Positions 22,774 to 22,816 of a stretch of DNA of 22,816 nt are shown piece after piece. Position 1 is the stretch's first letter; each line of letters starts with the position of its first letter. The stretch spans positions 1 to 22,816 of the forward strand of contig CAJUOO010000054.1 of the NCBI GenBank assembly GCA_910588535.1, written 5' to 3'. The notes beneath the pieces were generated by a model, which did no database searches, was not told the DNA's origin, and was given only the letters and a program-made list of their open reading frames with translations. The DNA is from an uncultured Lachnospiraceae bacterium (GTDB lineage Bacteria > Bacillota > Clostridia > Lachnospirales > Lachnospiraceae). Made by a program: the position numbers and the translations under genes.

Positions 22774-22816
22774 TTCCTGATTATCAATTAATCATGTTAA
22801 AGAATATAAATGCTTA

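Noticed and set aside
1..22816. CRISPR array, tRNA or rRNA genes
   Set aside because: No regularly spaced direct repeats, cloverleaf-like sequences or rRNA segments were recognised by eye on either strand.

Overview
The window looks like a chromosomal segment of a motile, anaerobic, low-to-moderate G+C Firmicute, most likely a Lachnospiraceae member of the Roseburia / Agathobacter type. This is judged from gene content and protein style: glgB, a large flagellar helical-repeat protein, flagellin and FliS in a row; an ApbE / NusG-II / Gx-transporter trio; strong AGGAGG-type ribosome binding sites; and consensus sigma-A promoters. No rRNA, tRNA or CRISPR array was seen, and the species cannot be named from sequence alone.

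Layout. 1-137: a folded palindromic repeat element. 336-2639 (minus): an aconitase-superfamily hydratase with a clear sigma-A promoter. 2640-3700: a 1 kb gene-poor scar holding an orphan terminator hairpin, the first codons of a tyrosine integrase running into the last repeats of a choline/cell-wall-binding protein, and a second terminator. 3587-7685: a probable operon of a TetR regulator, a cytoplasmic GH13 amylase and glycogen branching enzyme, with a palindromic operator-like site inside its promoter. 7683-12942: a flagellar segment with two sigma-28-like promoters of identical architecture (TAAG-N15-GCCGAT), a 934-residue DUF6240/FliK-like protein, flagellin with a GGA-rich leader that suggests CsrA control, and FliS ending in a terminator. 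12987-13478: an orphan MarR regulator resembling FabT. 13612-15351 (minus): a DUF885 lipoprotein. 15566-17552: a three-gene ApbE / NusG-II / Gx-transporter operon resembling the fmnB-eetA-eetB part of flavin-based electron-transfer loci. 17642-21348: a heterodimeric ABC exporter behind a long structured leader with two tiny reading frames. 21349-21846: a run of hairpins and a 33-codon frame with a good ribosome binding site. 21847-22773: an AT-rich XerC/D-like recombinase.

Working together. The starch/glycogen operon (amylase plus branching enzyme) abuts the flagellar filament operon so closely that the first sigma-28-like promoter begins in the glgB stop codon. The flagellar genes give the filament subunit, its export chaperone and a large FliK-like protein. 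The ApbE trio would flavinylate and electrically connect membrane redox proteins. The ABC pair is an asymmetric exporter with one canonical and one degenerate ATP site. The two edges of the 2.6-3.7 kb scar and the recombinase at the right end mark points of past mobile-element activity. The most interesting leads are the GGA-rich flagellin leader, the FliK-like protein, the Eet-like trio and the exporter leader.
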